A DNA stretch of 58,588 nucleotides from Agromyces sp. ISL-38 (GCF_018613935.1 NZ_JAGGPF010000004.1:19102-77689), one strand, 5' to 3'. Positions 42,964 to 51,625 are shown, numbered from the stretch's first letter. Notes: generated by a model not told the origin, from the sequence alone. Translations and numbers: made by a program.

Positions 42964-44985
42964 ATGGATCCTTGGATCACGGTCGCGCCGGGCGTCCACC
43001 AGCGTCGCTACGACCCGCTCGACGTCTCGATCGTCGTCGTCGAGGGCGCCGCGGCGCTGCTCGTCGTGGACTCGCGCGCAGAGCCGGCTGAAGCAGAGGT
43101 GTTGCTCAGCGACATCCGGGAACGATTCGACAAGCCCGTGCGCTGGCTCGTGAACACGCACGCCCACTACGACCACACATACGGCAACCAAGCCTTCGGC
43201 CCCGGGACCGAGACGGATGCCGCCATCTACGGCCATGCGAACATCGCACGCCATTTCGCCGAGTACGAGGCTCCACGGCTCGCCGCATGGCGTGCCGACC
43301 CGTCCCGTGAACCCGACCGGCACTGGAACGACGTGAGACTGACGCCACCGACGCATCCGGTCGACCGCCCAGTCACGCTCGACCTCGGCGGACGCGTCGT
43401 GCTACTGCGCCCGCAGCCGCCCGCGCACACCGACACCGACCTCGTGCTGCTGGTGCCCGATGTGCGGGTGTGGATCGTCGGTGACCTCGTCGAGGAGTCC
43501 GGACCGCCGATGTACGGTTCGGGGAGCTTCCCGTTCGGGTGGCCCGACGTGCTCGACGAGCTCGTCGCGGAAATGCAGCCGGGCGATCTGGTCGTGCCCG
43601 GCCACGGTCGCGTGGTGGGGCCCGAGTTCGTCGCCCGGCAGGCAGCCGACCTCCACGTCGTCGCCGGGCGCTTCGTCGCGGCGCACGAGCGCGGCCTCAG
43701 CACCGCGGAGGGGCTCGCGAGCCAGGATGACTGGCCGGTTCCGGTCGACTATCTCGTCAGTGCCATCGATCGCGCCTATGCACAGCTCGATCACGCCGCC
43801 GGCCCGGGCGCGACCGCATCCCGGGCACGAGTGTCGGGGGCCATGTCCGCCGGGCCCGCTCCGCTCACGATCCGCGTGCCTGCCATCGAGCTCCGTGAGT
43901 TGCGCGACCGTCTGCGCCGCGCGAGATTCACGACGGCGAGCGGCGGTGCGCACTGGGAAGCAGGTGTCGATCCGGCGTACCTGGCCGGCCTCGTCGCCGA
44001 GTGGGCCGACGGATTCGACTGGCGTCGCGTCGAGGAGCGGTTGAACCTGCTCGATCACCGGATCGCCGAGGTCGACGGCACGCGGGTGCACTTCGTGCGC
44101 GCCTCGGCGGGTCCAGCCGAGGGCACCGTCGTGCCCCTGCTGCTCATGCACGGATGGCCCTCGAGCTTCCTCGAGATGCTGCCGCTCGTCTCGGCCCTCG
44201 GATGGGAGGGTGAGATGCGCGGCATCCGCTTCGAACTCGTCATCCCCTCCCTTCCGGGCTTCCTCTATTCAGAACTGCCCGACGAGCCGCTCACGCGCGA
44301 GGCGATGGCCGATCTCCTGCACGGGCTCATGGTCGGACACCTCGGCCACGCGAGGTACGGCGCATTCGGTGGCGACATCGGCGGCACCGTCGCCGCGTGG
44401 ATCGCGGCGAAGCACCCCGACCACGTGATGGGCCTCTACATGATCCACCCGCCGTTCCCGGCGGTCTTCGAAGAGCCGCTGAGCGAACCCGAGAAGCACA
44501 TGCTCGCCCTCGAGGAGGAGTTCGACGAGCGCGACGGCGGCTACAGCGCCATCATGAGCACCCGTCCCGACACGGTCGCCGCAGCGCTTGCCGACTCGCC
44601 TGCGGGACTGCTCGCGTGGATCATCGACAAGCTCCGCGACTGGAGCGACGCGCACGGCGAGCTCGAGCGCCGGTTCGACCGCGAGACGCTCCTCACCCTC
44701 GCGACGCTCTACTGGACGACACGCTCGATCGGCACCTCGTTCCGCCAGTACGTCGACTACCCGGCGAACCGCCCGCGGCCGCGCATCACGGTGCCCGCTG
44801 GGTTCACCCTGAGCGCCGAGGAGGTGATCCGCGAGATGCCCCGAAGCGTGGCGGAGCGTTCGTGCGCCGACGTGCGCGCGTGGCATCCGGCGACCCGAGG
44901 CGGCCACTTCATGGCGCACGAGGAGCCCGAGCTGCTCGCCGGGCACCTCAGCGCGTTCTTCGCCGAGGTGCTCGGCATCGACTGA
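42964..44985 (+). CDS. Fusion: metallo-beta-lactamase fold hydrolase + epoxide hydrolase
   Basis: 673 residues. Residues 1-285 are an MBL domain with H66-x-H68-x-D70-H71, then PPAHTDTD, VGDLVEE and PGHGRVVG as further metal ligands. Residues 294-673 are a complete epoxide hydrolase with its N-terminal EHN region, HGWP oxyanion motif, nucleophile D471 in FGGDIGG and H648 in RGGHFMAHEEP. Met294 would be a natural independent start. I know of no common fusion of these two. ATG 42964 follows TAGGGT (42952-42957) by six bases. Confidence 0.85.
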   Translation: MDPWITVAPGVHQRRYDPLDVSIVVVEGAAALLVVDSRAEPAEAEVLLSDIRERFDKPVRWLVNTHAHYDHTYGNQAFGPGTETDAAIYGHANIARHFAEYEAPRLAAWRADPSREPDRHWNDVRLTPPTHPVDRPVTLDLGGRVVLLRPQPPAHTDTDLVLLVPDVRVWIVGDLVEESGPPMYGSGSFPFGWPDVLDELVAEMQPGDLVVPGHGRVVGPEFVARQAADLHVVAGRFVAAHERGLSTAEGLASQDDWPVPVDYLVSAIDRAYAQLDHAAGPGATASRARVSGAMSAGPAPLTIRVPAIELRELRDRLRRARFTTASGGAHWEAGVDPAYLAGLVAEWADGFDWRRVEERLNLLDHRIAEVDGTRVHFVRASAGPAEGTVVPLLLMHGWPSSFLEMLPLVSALGWEGEMRGIRFELVIPSLPGFLYSELPDEPLTREAMADLLHGLMVGHLGHARYGAFGGDIGGTVAAWIAAKHPDHVMGLYMIHPPFPAVFEEPLSEPEKHMLALEEEFDERDGGYSAIMSTRPDTVAAALADSPAGLLAWIIDKLRDWSDAHGELERRFDRETLLTLATLYWTTRSIGTSFRQYVDYPANRPRPRITVPAGFTLSAEEVIREMPRSVAERSCADVRAWHPATRGGHFMAHEEPELLAGHLSAFFAEVLGID

Positions 44986-45047
44986 GGACGCCAGGACGTC
45001 GACCGTCGCAGCGTGCGGATGTCGCGCCTGTCTGCGAGGATCCGAGC

Positions 45048-45518
45048 ATGACGGATGCCGCAATCCCACCGGTCCTGCAACTCCGCGTCGTCGTCGAAGC
45101 GACCGACTTCGATGCCGCCGTCGCCTTCTATCGCGACAGCCTCGGCATGCCCGAGTTCCTCGCCTTCGCCGAGGGCGACGACGATCGCGTCGTCATCCTC
45201 GATGCGGGCCGCGCGACGCTCGAGATCGCCAACCCCGCGCACAAGCGCGCGATCGACGAGATCGAAGCCGGTGGCGCCCCGAGTCCGCACATCCGCCTCG
45301 CGTTCGAGGTGACCGACAGCGAGGGTGCGACCCGTCGCCTGGAGGCAGCCGGTGCTCGCGTCGTGGCCGAGCCGGTCGTCACCCCATGGCAGTCGTTGAA
45401 CTCCAGGCTCGACGCGCCGGCAGACCTGCAGATCACGCTCTTCGAGGAACTGCTCGGCTCCGAGGAGCGCGCCTCTCGCGCAGGATTCGCCACCGATGAG
45501 GGGCGCTCCGGCGCCTGA
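45048..45518 (+). CDS. VOC/glyoxalase family protein
   Basis: 156 residues: LQLRVVVEATDFDAAVAFYRDSLGMPE and HIRLAFEVTDSEGATRRLEAAGA give the two paired VOC modules, with E in ADLQITLFEEL as a possible metal ligand. ATG 45048 follows GAGGAT (45036-45041) by six bases. Substrate unknown. Confidence 0.87.
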   Translation: MTDAAIPPVLQLRVVVEATDFDAAVAFYRDSLGMPEFLAFAEGDDDRVVILDAGRATLEIANPAHKRAIDEIEAGGAPSPHIRLAFEVTDSEGATRRLEAAGARVVAEPVVTPWQSLNSRLDAPADLQITLFEELLGSEERASRAGFATDEGRSGA

Positions 45519-45563
45519 GATCCGGCCGAGCCGGCTCGGCGCCGATCACCGGGCGACCTCGGC

Positions 45564-45977
45564 TCAGCCGATCGCATCGACGTAGAACCAGCGTCCGCGC
45601 TCACGCACGAATCGGCTCACCTCGTGCCGCTCGCCGCGGTCACCTTCGACGCGGTAGCGCGCGCTGAACTCCACCACGCCGGCGCGGTCGAGCGGTCCAC
45701 CGCGGTCGATCCGCTCGAGGTCGAGGCGGTACCAGCGCATCGACGGATCGAGCTCGAGTCGCGGGGGCCGCGTCGACGGATGCCACGTCGCAAGCAGGTA
45801 GGGCTCGTTTCCGACGACGAAGGCGGTGTACCTCGATCGCATGAGCTGCGGCGCGGTCGGAGCATCCGCCGCACCCGTGAGGAACGGCCCGCAGCACTCG
45901 CCGAACACGGAACCACCGAGGCACGGGCATCGGGTGCCGGGATCGATCGCAGGGAATGCATCTGGCGCTGACGGCAT
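45564..45977 (-). CDS. YchJ family SEC-C motif protein
   Basis: 137 residues. The N-terminal zinc motif C-P-C-x8-C-C (CPCLGGSVFGECCGPF, residues 18-33) is the SEC-C signature, followed by the YchJ domain (LMRSRYTAFVVGNEPYLLATWH ... VEFSARY). ATG 45977 follows GATACT by six bases on the minus strand. Confidence 0.92.
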   Translation of the reverse strand: MPSAPDAFPAIDPGTRCPCLGGSVFGECCGPFLTGAADAPTAPQLMRSRYTAFVVGNEPYLLATWHPSTRPPRLELDPSMRWYRLDLERIDRGGPLDRAGVVEFSARYRVEGDRGERHEVSRFVRERGRWFYVDAIG

Positions 45978-46019
45978 CCTTCCAGTATCCCGTCGTCGAG
46001 AGCCGACCATCATGGTCTG

Positions 46020-46051
46020 CACAGGAATAACTGAGGATCTGTCCAGATTCG
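46020..46051 (+). promoter_or_regulatory. Conserved leader element, copy B
   Basis: CACAGGAATAACTGAGGATC then TGTCCAGATTCG, homologous to 32289-32319. The rest of the leader is not alignable except for a C/G-rich stretch. Confidence 0.6.
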
Positions 46052-46130
46052 CACGGCAGAGTGTCTGACTTATGCCCCCGCCCGGGGCGCCCCCCCCGAC
46101 CCGAACCTGATCTGAGCAGCCCAGAAACTC

Positions 46131-46976
46131 ATGCGAATCGATACCCCCACGCCCACCACTGCAGAAGCCACCGAGAAGAACATCGCCGAGAGGTCCACGA
46201 GGCGCGGCCTCCGCCGTCGCCGAGCCGGACGCAAGCGACTCATGATCGCCGGCGCGATCGCCGCCGTCGGCCTCGTCGCCGGCACCGGATTCACGGTGCA
46301 GTCCGCCGTCGCGACGCAAGCACGCATCGACGCCACGACTGCGCTGACCCAGTCCACCGGACTCGATCACGACCAGCTCGGCGCGTACCGCACGATCGCC
46401 GCCGCGCGTGCACTCGACACGGCAGCCGACACGATCAGCGTCGCGAACGCCACGCTCGCCGCCGTCGACGGGAAGGTCGACGCGTCGGGGCTCGCGGCAT
46501 CCGTCGCCTCACTCGGCGACTACCGCGCACTGCCGATCGATTCGGTCGTCGACCTCACCGAGCAGACGCGGGCCGAGGTCGCGAAGGCGGCCGCCGCGGC
46601 AGCGGAGTACGACCGGGTGCAAGCCGAAGAGGCAGCAGCCGCCGCTCAGGCGCTCGCGCTCGGGAACACGCCCGACGGCGCCCGCGCCACCGCCCGTTCG
46701 CTGGCAGCGGCGACCTACGGCTGGGGCGACTCCCAGTTCCAGTGCCTCGATCAGCTCTGGCAGAAGGAATCGGGCTGGTCGTATACCGCCTACAACGCCT
46801 CGAGCGGCGCGACCGGCATCCCGCAGTCGCTGCCCGGGAGCAAGATGGCCACCGCAGGGTCCGACTGGGAGACGAACGCGACCACGCAGGTCACCTGGGG
46901 ACTCGACTACATCGCGCGGGCCTACGGCACGCCGTGCAGCGCGTGGTCGCACTCGCAATCGATGAACTGGTACTGA
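46131..46976 (+). CDS. Secreted/membrane-anchored transglycosylase-like peptidoglycan hydrolase (paralogue B)
   Basis: 281 residues, same plan as the gene at 32420: basic N-terminus, membrane helix (about residues 39-60), Ala-rich stalk, and C-terminal domain YGWGDSQFQCLDQLWQKESGW with catalytic Glu213, SGATGIPQSLPGSKM, WGLDYIARAYG, ending SMNWY. Shares the leader element. Paralogy suggests duplication and parallel regulation. Confidence 0.85.
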   Translation: MRIDTPTPTTAEATEKNIAERSTRRGLRRRRAGRKRLMIAGAIAAVGLVAGTGFTVQSAVATQARIDATTALTQSTGLDHDQLGAYRTIAAARALDTAADTISVANATLAAVDGKVDASGLAASVASLGDYRALPIDSVVDLTEQTRAEVAKAAAAAAEYDRVQAEEAAAAAQALALGNTPDGARATARSLAAATYGWGDSQFQCLDQLWQKESGWSYTAYNASSGATGIPQSLPGSKMATAGSDWETNATTQVTWGLDYIARAYGTPCSAWSHSQSMNWY

Positions 46977-47114
46977 TTCCCTCCGCTCCGCCTCCGGTCG
47001 GTGGCCTTCGACCGAGGCGGGGCTGGGAATCGGCCCCGGAGTGCCGGCAGCGCTTCCAGCACGCGTAGTGTTGACTCACGGGGCCGTTCGAGCCCCCGAT
47101 CAAAGGGCGTCACC

Positions 47115-47255
47115 GTGTCAGATAAGTCGCCGAAGAAGTCGTCGTCCAAGACGGCAGCCAGCAAGACCCTCAAAGAGAAGCGTGCCGACAAGAAGGCCAA
47201 GGTCGAGAACCGCGCCGGCAACGACGTGAGCGAGGCCACGCACCGCAAGCGGTAA
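47115..47255 (+). CDS. Small lysine-rich basic protein
   Basis: 46 residues, starting SDKSPKKSSSKTAASKTLKE, nearly one third Lys/Arg. GTG 47115 has AAAGGG about 8 nt upstream. Such short basic proteins recur in this family of bacteria; nucleic-acid binding is plausible but unproven. Confidence 0.7.
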   Translation: MSDKSPKKSSSKTAASKTLKEKRADKKAKVENRAGNDVSEATHRKR

Positions 47256-47386
47256 GCGTTCCCGGGTCGCTCCGCAACCGCATCGTCCAGGGGTTTCCCT
47301 CGCCGAACGGGTGCGATTGACTGGACGGGCGGATGACGCGAGCAGCCTCTTGGCGCATGCGTCGCCGCCCGACCCCGGGAGGCACC

Positions 47387-47596
47387 ATGAATGACGGCGA
47401 CGTCGTCACCATGTCCAAGCGCGGCCAGTGGGTGAACCGCGTGATCGGCGGTGAAGAGCTCTCCGAGTCGTTCCGCAGTCGCGAAGAGGCCGTCGAGGCC
47501 GGACGCTCGCTCGCGCTGCAGCTCGGCTCGAAGCACGTGGTGCTCGAGAGCGAGGAGACCGGCGTCATCACCGACGAGGGTGAAGCCTCGCTCTGA
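47387..47596 (+). CDS. DUF2188 family protein
   Basis: 69 residues with the DUF2188 pattern: W-V-N-R-V-I-G-G, then F-x-S-R-E-E-A-V-E-A-G-R and SKHVVLESEE. GGGAGG lies 4 nt before the ATG. Function unknown. Confidence 0.85.
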   Translation: MNDGDVVTMSKRGQWVNRVIGGEELSESFRSREEAVEAGRSLALQLGSKHVVLESEETGVITDEGEASL

Positions 47597-47610
47597 GCCT
47601 GCCGCTCGCG

Positions 47611-47904
47611 TCAGACGGCCCGCGGGTCGAGCAGCCCCGCGCGATCGGGGTGACGGTCGAACCACTCGCCGACGTACCAACAGCTCGGCACGATCCGGCG
47701 GTCGGATGTCGCGTCGACGTCGTCGACCGCGAATCGCACCAGCTCGCCCGCGAGTCCGCTGCCGCGATACGGCGGATTCGTGAAGGTGCGCGTGAACGCG
47801 ATGGAATCGCCGAGCACGCGGTAGTCGAGCACGCTCGCGAGGTCGCCGTCGACGCGCAGCACATAGCGGCGGGCATCCGGTTCGTGGGTGAGTTCCTTCT
47901 GCAC
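47611..47904 (-). CDS. Small GNAT-like protein (YjdJ/NATD1 type)
   Basis: 97 residues: FTRTFTNPPYRGSGLAGELVRFA is the acetyl-CoA loop (R-G-x-G-x-A) of the minimal GCN5-related family. GTG 47904 follows TAGCCT by six bases on the minus strand. Confidence 0.88.
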   Translation of the reverse strand: MQKELTHEPDARRYVLRVDGDLASVLDYRVLGDSIAFTRTFTNPPYRGSGLAGELVRFAVDDVDATSDRRIVPSCWYVGEWFDRHPDRAGLLDPRAV

Positions 47905-47950
47905 CCCAACAGGCTACGCCCGGGCGGAGACCCGCGGCCCCGGCACACGC

Positions 47951-48322
47951 TCAGCGGCCGCGAAGGCGCTCGAGGTCTCGTCGCTCCCGTTTCGTCGGCC
48001 GCCCGGCACCACGCTCCCGCACCGGCGCGAGCGCCACGGTCTCGCGCGGCGGCGGCGGCGGGGTGCGATCTTCGAGTGCGGTGGCGGCGACAGTCGCCGA
48101 GACTCGCTTCACGAGGGTCTGGCGCACGATCAGCATCCGATCGAAGCCCTCGACGCGCACGCGCACCTCGTCACCCGGCCGCACCGTCTGCGCCGCTTTC
48201 GCACGCTCGCCGTTGACGCGCACGTGGCCAGCACGGCACGCCGATGTGGCCGAGGAGCGCGTCTTGAACTGACGCACGGCCCAGAGCCATGCATCGACGC
48301 GCACTGGGGAGTCGCCGACCAT
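47951..48322 (-). CDS. S4-domain RNA-binding protein (Hsp15-like)
   Basis: 123 residues: VRVDAWLWAVRQFKTRSSATSACRAGHVRVNG is the S4 fold of Hsp15, which binds stalled 50S subunits carrying peptidyl-tRNA. ATG 48322 follows TAGGCT (minus strand) by six bases. Divergent from the NUDIX gene. Confidence 0.9.
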   Translation of the reverse strand: MVGDSPVRVDAWLWAVRQFKTRSSATSACRAGHVRVNGERAKAAQTVRPGDEVRVRVEGFDRMLIVRQTLVKRVSATVAATALEDRTPPPPPRETVALAPVRERGAGRPTKRERRDLERLRGR

Positions 48323-48389
48323 GCCCCAAGCCTATGGCCGGGCCGGCTGCGTGAACCCTATCGCGAGGTCGGTGCGTCATGCTGGATGC
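48323..48389. promoter_or_regulatory. Divergent leaderless promoters Hsp15-like / NUDIX
   Basis: Minus -10 TAGGCT at 48329-48334 and plus -10 CATGCT at 48378-48383, each six bases from the start codon. Confidence 0.6.
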
Positions 48390-48839
48390 ATGAGTGGAAC
48401 GAGTGGCGATGCGTGGGTCGCGGGGCCTGACGGCGCTCGCTACTGGGGCAGGTACGGCGCGGCCGGTCTCCTCGCCGTGAGCCCCCGATTCGAGGTGCTC
48501 CTGCAGCATCGGGCGGAATGGAGCCACTTCGGCGGCACCTGGGGGATGCCCGGGGGCGCGCGCCACGAACACGAGAGCGCCATCGAAGCGGCCATTCGTG
48601 AGGCCGGAGAGGAGGCGGGCGTGCCGCCGGCGCTCCTCTCGGTGCGATTCAGCGCCGTGCTCGACCTCGGCTACTGGTCGTACACGACGGTCGTCGCCGA
48701 CGCGATCGAGCGGTTCGAGCCGGTCGTGAGCGACCCCGAGAGCATCGAGCTGCGCTGGATCGCGTTCGATCGCATCAACGAGCTGCCGCTGCATCCGCGG
48801 TTCGCCGAGGCCTGGCCGGGGCTCAGGGCGCGACTCTGA
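48390..48839 (+). CDS. NUDIX hydrolase
   Basis: 149 residues with a complete Nudix box (G-x5-E-x7-R-E-A-x-E-E-x-G-V; GGARHEHESAIEAAIREAGE at its core). Hydrolyses nucleoside diphosphate-linked compounds, possibly oxidised nucleotides. The 3' end overlaps that of the convergent DUF1295 gene by 17 bp. Confidence 0.93.
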   Translation: MSGTSGDAWVAGPDGARYWGRYGAAGLLAVSPRFEVLLQHRAEWSHFGGTWGMPGGARHEHESAIEAAIREAGEEAGVPPALLSVRFSAVLDLGYWSYTTVVADAIERFEPVVSDPESIELRWIAFDRINELPLHPRFAEAWPGLRARL

Positions 48840-49641
48840 GACCTGAACGCGGGAACCACGGCACCATGGCGGATGTGCGCGCCCGGTAGGCGTCGTACTC
48901 GGGGTAGCGCGAGCGCGTGATGCTCTCGGTGAATCGCGTCGAGCCGATGAACAGGCCCGAGAGCAGCACCGCGCCGGCGATCGTCCAGTGCAACCAGATG
49001 CCCGTCGCCGCAACGGCGAAACCGTAGAACGCCCACCACTGGGCCTGTTCGAAGAAGAAATTCGGATGCCGTGACGCGCGGAAGAGCCCGGACTGCAGGA
49101 AGCGCGGATCCGGCGTGCGGCCTGCCGCGAGCTCACCGGCCTTCCAGCGGTGGAACAGCCATTGCTGCCGGTCGGCGGTCGCCTCGCCCGCGAGGAATGC
49201 CAGGAAGGCGATGGCGAGCACGACGTCCCAGCCGCCGAGCGGGGTGCCGACGGCCTCGAACACGGTGAGCGCCGGCAGGCAGAACGCGAGGATGAGCGCA
49301 TTCTGGTAGATCGAGATGAAGAGCAGGTTGAAGAGGGCGAACTGCCGCCGCGACATCCGGCCGCGAAGCACTGCCCACCGGTAGTCCTCGCCGCCCGGCC
49401 GATACCCGCCCTTGCGTGCGAAGTTGAAGGTGAGCCGGATGCCCCACAGTGTGACGAGCCCCGACATGAGCACGAGCCGCGCGTCGAATCCGCCCGATGC
49501 GGCGAAGATCCACACGTAGACGACGGGCGCGATCGACCAGATGCGGTCGACCCACGAGTACTCGTGGGTGAACATCGAGGCGAGCCAGGTCGCAAGGGTG
49601 ATCGTGGCGCAGATGACGAGACACACGACGAGTGGACCCAT
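48823..49641 (-). CDS. DUF1295 (steroid 5-alpha-reductase-like) membrane protein
   Basis: 272 residues, about seven helices. C-terminal block RHPNFFFEQAQWWAFYG and SITRSRYPEYDAYRARTSAMVPWF match the NADPH-binding end of the 5-alpha-reductase/ICMT superfamily. ATG 49641 follows TAGAAT (minus strand, 49653-49648) by six bases. Confidence 0.9.
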   Translation of the reverse strand: MGPLVVCLVICATITLATWLASMFTHEYSWVDRIWSIAPVVYVWIFAASGGFDARLVLMSGLVTLWGIRLTFNFARKGGYRPGGEDYRWAVLRGRMSRRQFALFNLLFISIYQNALILAFCLPALTVFEAVGTPLGGWDVVLAIAFLAFLAGEATADRQQWLFHRWKAGELAAGRTPDPRFLQSGLFRASRHPNFFFEQAQWWAFYGFAVAATGIWLHWTIAGAVLLSGLFIGSTRFTESITRSRYPEYDAYRARTSAMVPWFPRSGLRVAP

Positions 49642-49673
49642 GGCCGCATTCTATGGGTCGATAGGATCGAGCC
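49642..49673. promoter_or_regulatory. 32-bp bidirectional leaderless promoter
   Basis: Minus -10 TAGAAT (49648-49653) and plus -10 TAGGAT (49662-49667) are 8 bp apart, each six bases from the start codon of a divergent gene. Any -35 element must lie inside the opposite coding sequence. Confidence 0.7.
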
Positions 49674-50297
49674 GTGGTTGGGGAGAGCGCGGGGGCGGTG
49701 GGATCGCGTATTTGGACGATCCCGAACGCACTGAGCATGCTCCGGTTGGCGCTCGTGCCCGTGTTCCTCGTCTTCATCGTGCGTGGCGACGACATCGTCG
49801 CGCTCGTCGTGCTCGTGGTGGCGAGCTTCACCGACCTGCTCGACGGATATCTTGCCCGGCGGCTCGGGCAGGTGACCCGGCTCGGGCAACTCCTCGACCC
49901 CGCAGCCGACCGCCTCTACATCTTCGCGGCGCTCATCGGCCTCGCCGCTCGCGACCTCGTGCCCTGGTGGATCGTCGTGCTGATCGTCGCGCGTGACGTC
50001 TTCCTGCTCGTGCTCGGTGTCGTGCTCGCGAACCACGGCTACGGCCCGTTGCCCGTGCACCAGCTCGGCAAGGTCGCGACGTTCGCGCTCTTCTTCGGAC
50101 TGCCCGTCATCATGCTCGGATTCGCATTCCCCGCCGTGGCGCCCGTCAGCGAGCCCATCGGATGGGCGATCACTTTGTGGGGGGCCTTCCTCTACTGGTG
50201 GGCCGGCATCATCTACGCGATAGAGACCGCGCGCGTCATCCGTATTCCGCGTGCGGAAGACGACCCGCGATCAGATACGCTTGAACAGGGAGGTTAG
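49674..50297 (+). CDS. CDP-alcohol phosphatidyltransferase (PgsA-like)
   Basis: 207 residues, several membrane helices, motif D-x2-D-G-x2-A-R-x8-G-x3-D-x3-D in TDLLDGYLARRLGQ ... LGQLLDPAADR (residues 58-83). Transfers a phosphatidyl group to an alcohol such as glycerol phosphate in the membrane. GTG 49674 starts an operon-like series with the FHA and MerR genes, the same order as pgsA2-garA in mycobacteria. Confidence 0.92.
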   Translation: MVGESAGAVGSRIWTIPNALSMLRLALVPVFLVFIVRGDDIVALVVLVVASFTDLLDGYLARRLGQVTRLGQLLDPAADRLYIFAALIGLAARDLVPWWIVVLIVARDVFLLVLGVVLANHGYGPLPVHQLGKVATFALFFGLPVIMLGFAFPAVAPVSEPIGWAITLWGAFLYWWAGIIYAIETARVIRIPRAEDDPRSDTLEQGG

Positions 50298-50299
50298 CC

Positions 50300-50821
50300 G
50301 TGGCGGATTCCGACATCACTCAGGCTGGCGGTACGAACGAGGCCGACGGCGAACCTTCGACGGCGACCACGGCTCATCCGCACGTCGGCGATACGAACGA
50401 CAGCACGATCGGCTTCAGCCGAGAGGCGGCGGCACAGCTCAGCGCTGTCGATGCCGACACCACGGCCGAAGAGCAGGAGGCGATCGCGGCGTTGCCGTCC
50501 GGCTCGGCGCTGCTGATCGTGCGGCGCGGTCCCAACAGCGGCGCGCGGTTCCTGCTCGACACCGACGTCACGACCGTCGGCCGGCACCCCGACGCCGACA
50601 TCTTCCTCGATGACGTCACCGTCTCGCGCAAGCACGCGGAGTTCCTCCGCCACGGCACCGCATTCGAGGTGAAAGACCTGAGTTCGCTGAACGGCACCTA
50701 CTTCGACGGCGTGCGCATCGAGACGGCGCTGCTGAGCGATGGCGCCGAGGTGCAGATCGGCAAGTTCCGTCTCACCTTCTACGCATCCCGACGCGATCTG
50801 GCGCCGCTGGCGAGTTCCTAG
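50300..50821 (+). CDS. garA: GarA/OdhI-type FHA domain protein
   Basis: 173 residues: about 70 N-terminal residues, then an FHA domain (VGRHPDADIFLDDVTVSRKHAEF, LSSLNGTYFDG, EVQIGKFRL). GarA/OdhI controls 2-oxoglutarate metabolism when its N-terminal ETTS motif is phosphorylated. Here the equivalent region reads NDSTIGFS, leaving one Thr and no double-Thr motif. GGAGG 6 nt before GTG. The stop overlaps the next gene. Confidence 0.88.
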   Translation: MADSDITQAGGTNEADGEPSTATTAHPHVGDTNDSTIGFSREAAAQLSAVDADTTAEEQEAIAALPSGSALLIVRRGPNSGARFLLDTDVTTVGRHPDADIFLDDVTVSRKHAEFLRHGTAFEVKDLSSLNGTYFDGVRIETALLSDGAEVQIGKFRLTFYASRRDLAPLASS

Positions 50822-51513
50822 TGGCGGGCACCGCTGCGTCCACCCACGCGAGCGGCCAGGCCCCACTGCTCGGCATCGGTCAGGTTCTCGCGAGGCTTCA
50901 GCCCGAGTTCCCCGAGCTGACCCCGTCGAAGCTGCGGTTCCTCGAGGAGCAACGACTCGTCGCACCTGCGCGCACGGCATCGGGGTATCGCAAGTTCTCC
51001 AACGCCGATGTTGAGCGCATCACCGTCGTGCTCTCGATGCAGCGCGACCACTACCTGCCGCTGAAGGTGATCCGCACCCATCTCGAAGCGATCGACGCGG
51101 GCGAGACGCCGGCGCTGCCCGGTGCCACGAGCGCGGCGGCGTTCCTCGCGGGTGCCCGTCGGCTTCGCCGTGACGAGCTCATCGCGCAGGCCGGGGCCTC
51201 TGCTTCGCTCCTCGACGACGCCGTCTCCGCTTCGCTGCTGCCCGCTGCCGATCTCTACGGTGACGAGGCGCTCGCCACCCTGCGGGCGCTCGTCGCCCTC
51301 CGCAGCGTCGGCATCGAGCCCCGGCACTTGCGCGGCATGCGCGCCGCCACCGAGCGTGAAGCGGCGCTCATCGAGCACGCCATCGCCCCATCCCGCCGAT
51401 CGGATGCTGCCGGCAAGGCCCGCGCCGCCGAGCGCGGGCTCGAGCTCGCCGGCCACCTCGAGGCGGTGCACGCGAGCGTACTGCGGAGCACACTCAGCCG
51501 CCTCGCGCGGTGA
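50821..51513 (+). CDS. MerR family regulator (FtsR/Rv1828-like)
   Basis: 230 residues: winged HTH near residues 16-85 (IGQVLARLQPEFPELTPSKLRFLEEQRL) and a long helical C-terminus. Directly follows garA, as Rv1828/FtsR does in mycobacteria and corynebacteria, where it regulates ftsZ. GTG overlaps the FHA stop (TAGTG). Confidence 0.88.
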   Translation: MAGTAASTHASGQAPLLGIGQVLARLQPEFPELTPSKLRFLEEQRLVAPARTASGYRKFSNADVERITVVLSMQRDHYLPLKVIRTHLEAIDAGETPALPGATSAAAFLAGARRLRRDELIAQAGASASLLDDAVSASLLPAADLYGDEALATLRALVALRSVGIEPRHLRGMRAATEREAALIEHAIAPSRRSDAAGKARAAERGLELAGHLEAVHASVLRSTLSRLAR

Positions 51514-51625
51514 TCGCGCGACACGCCGTGACGTTCGGCCCGATGTGTTTGGCAGACCCCCCTCACGTGGGTAGCGTGGAACTCGCGCCGATGGGGTGCG
51601 AGGCGTGAAAGCGAGGGGCGATCGG

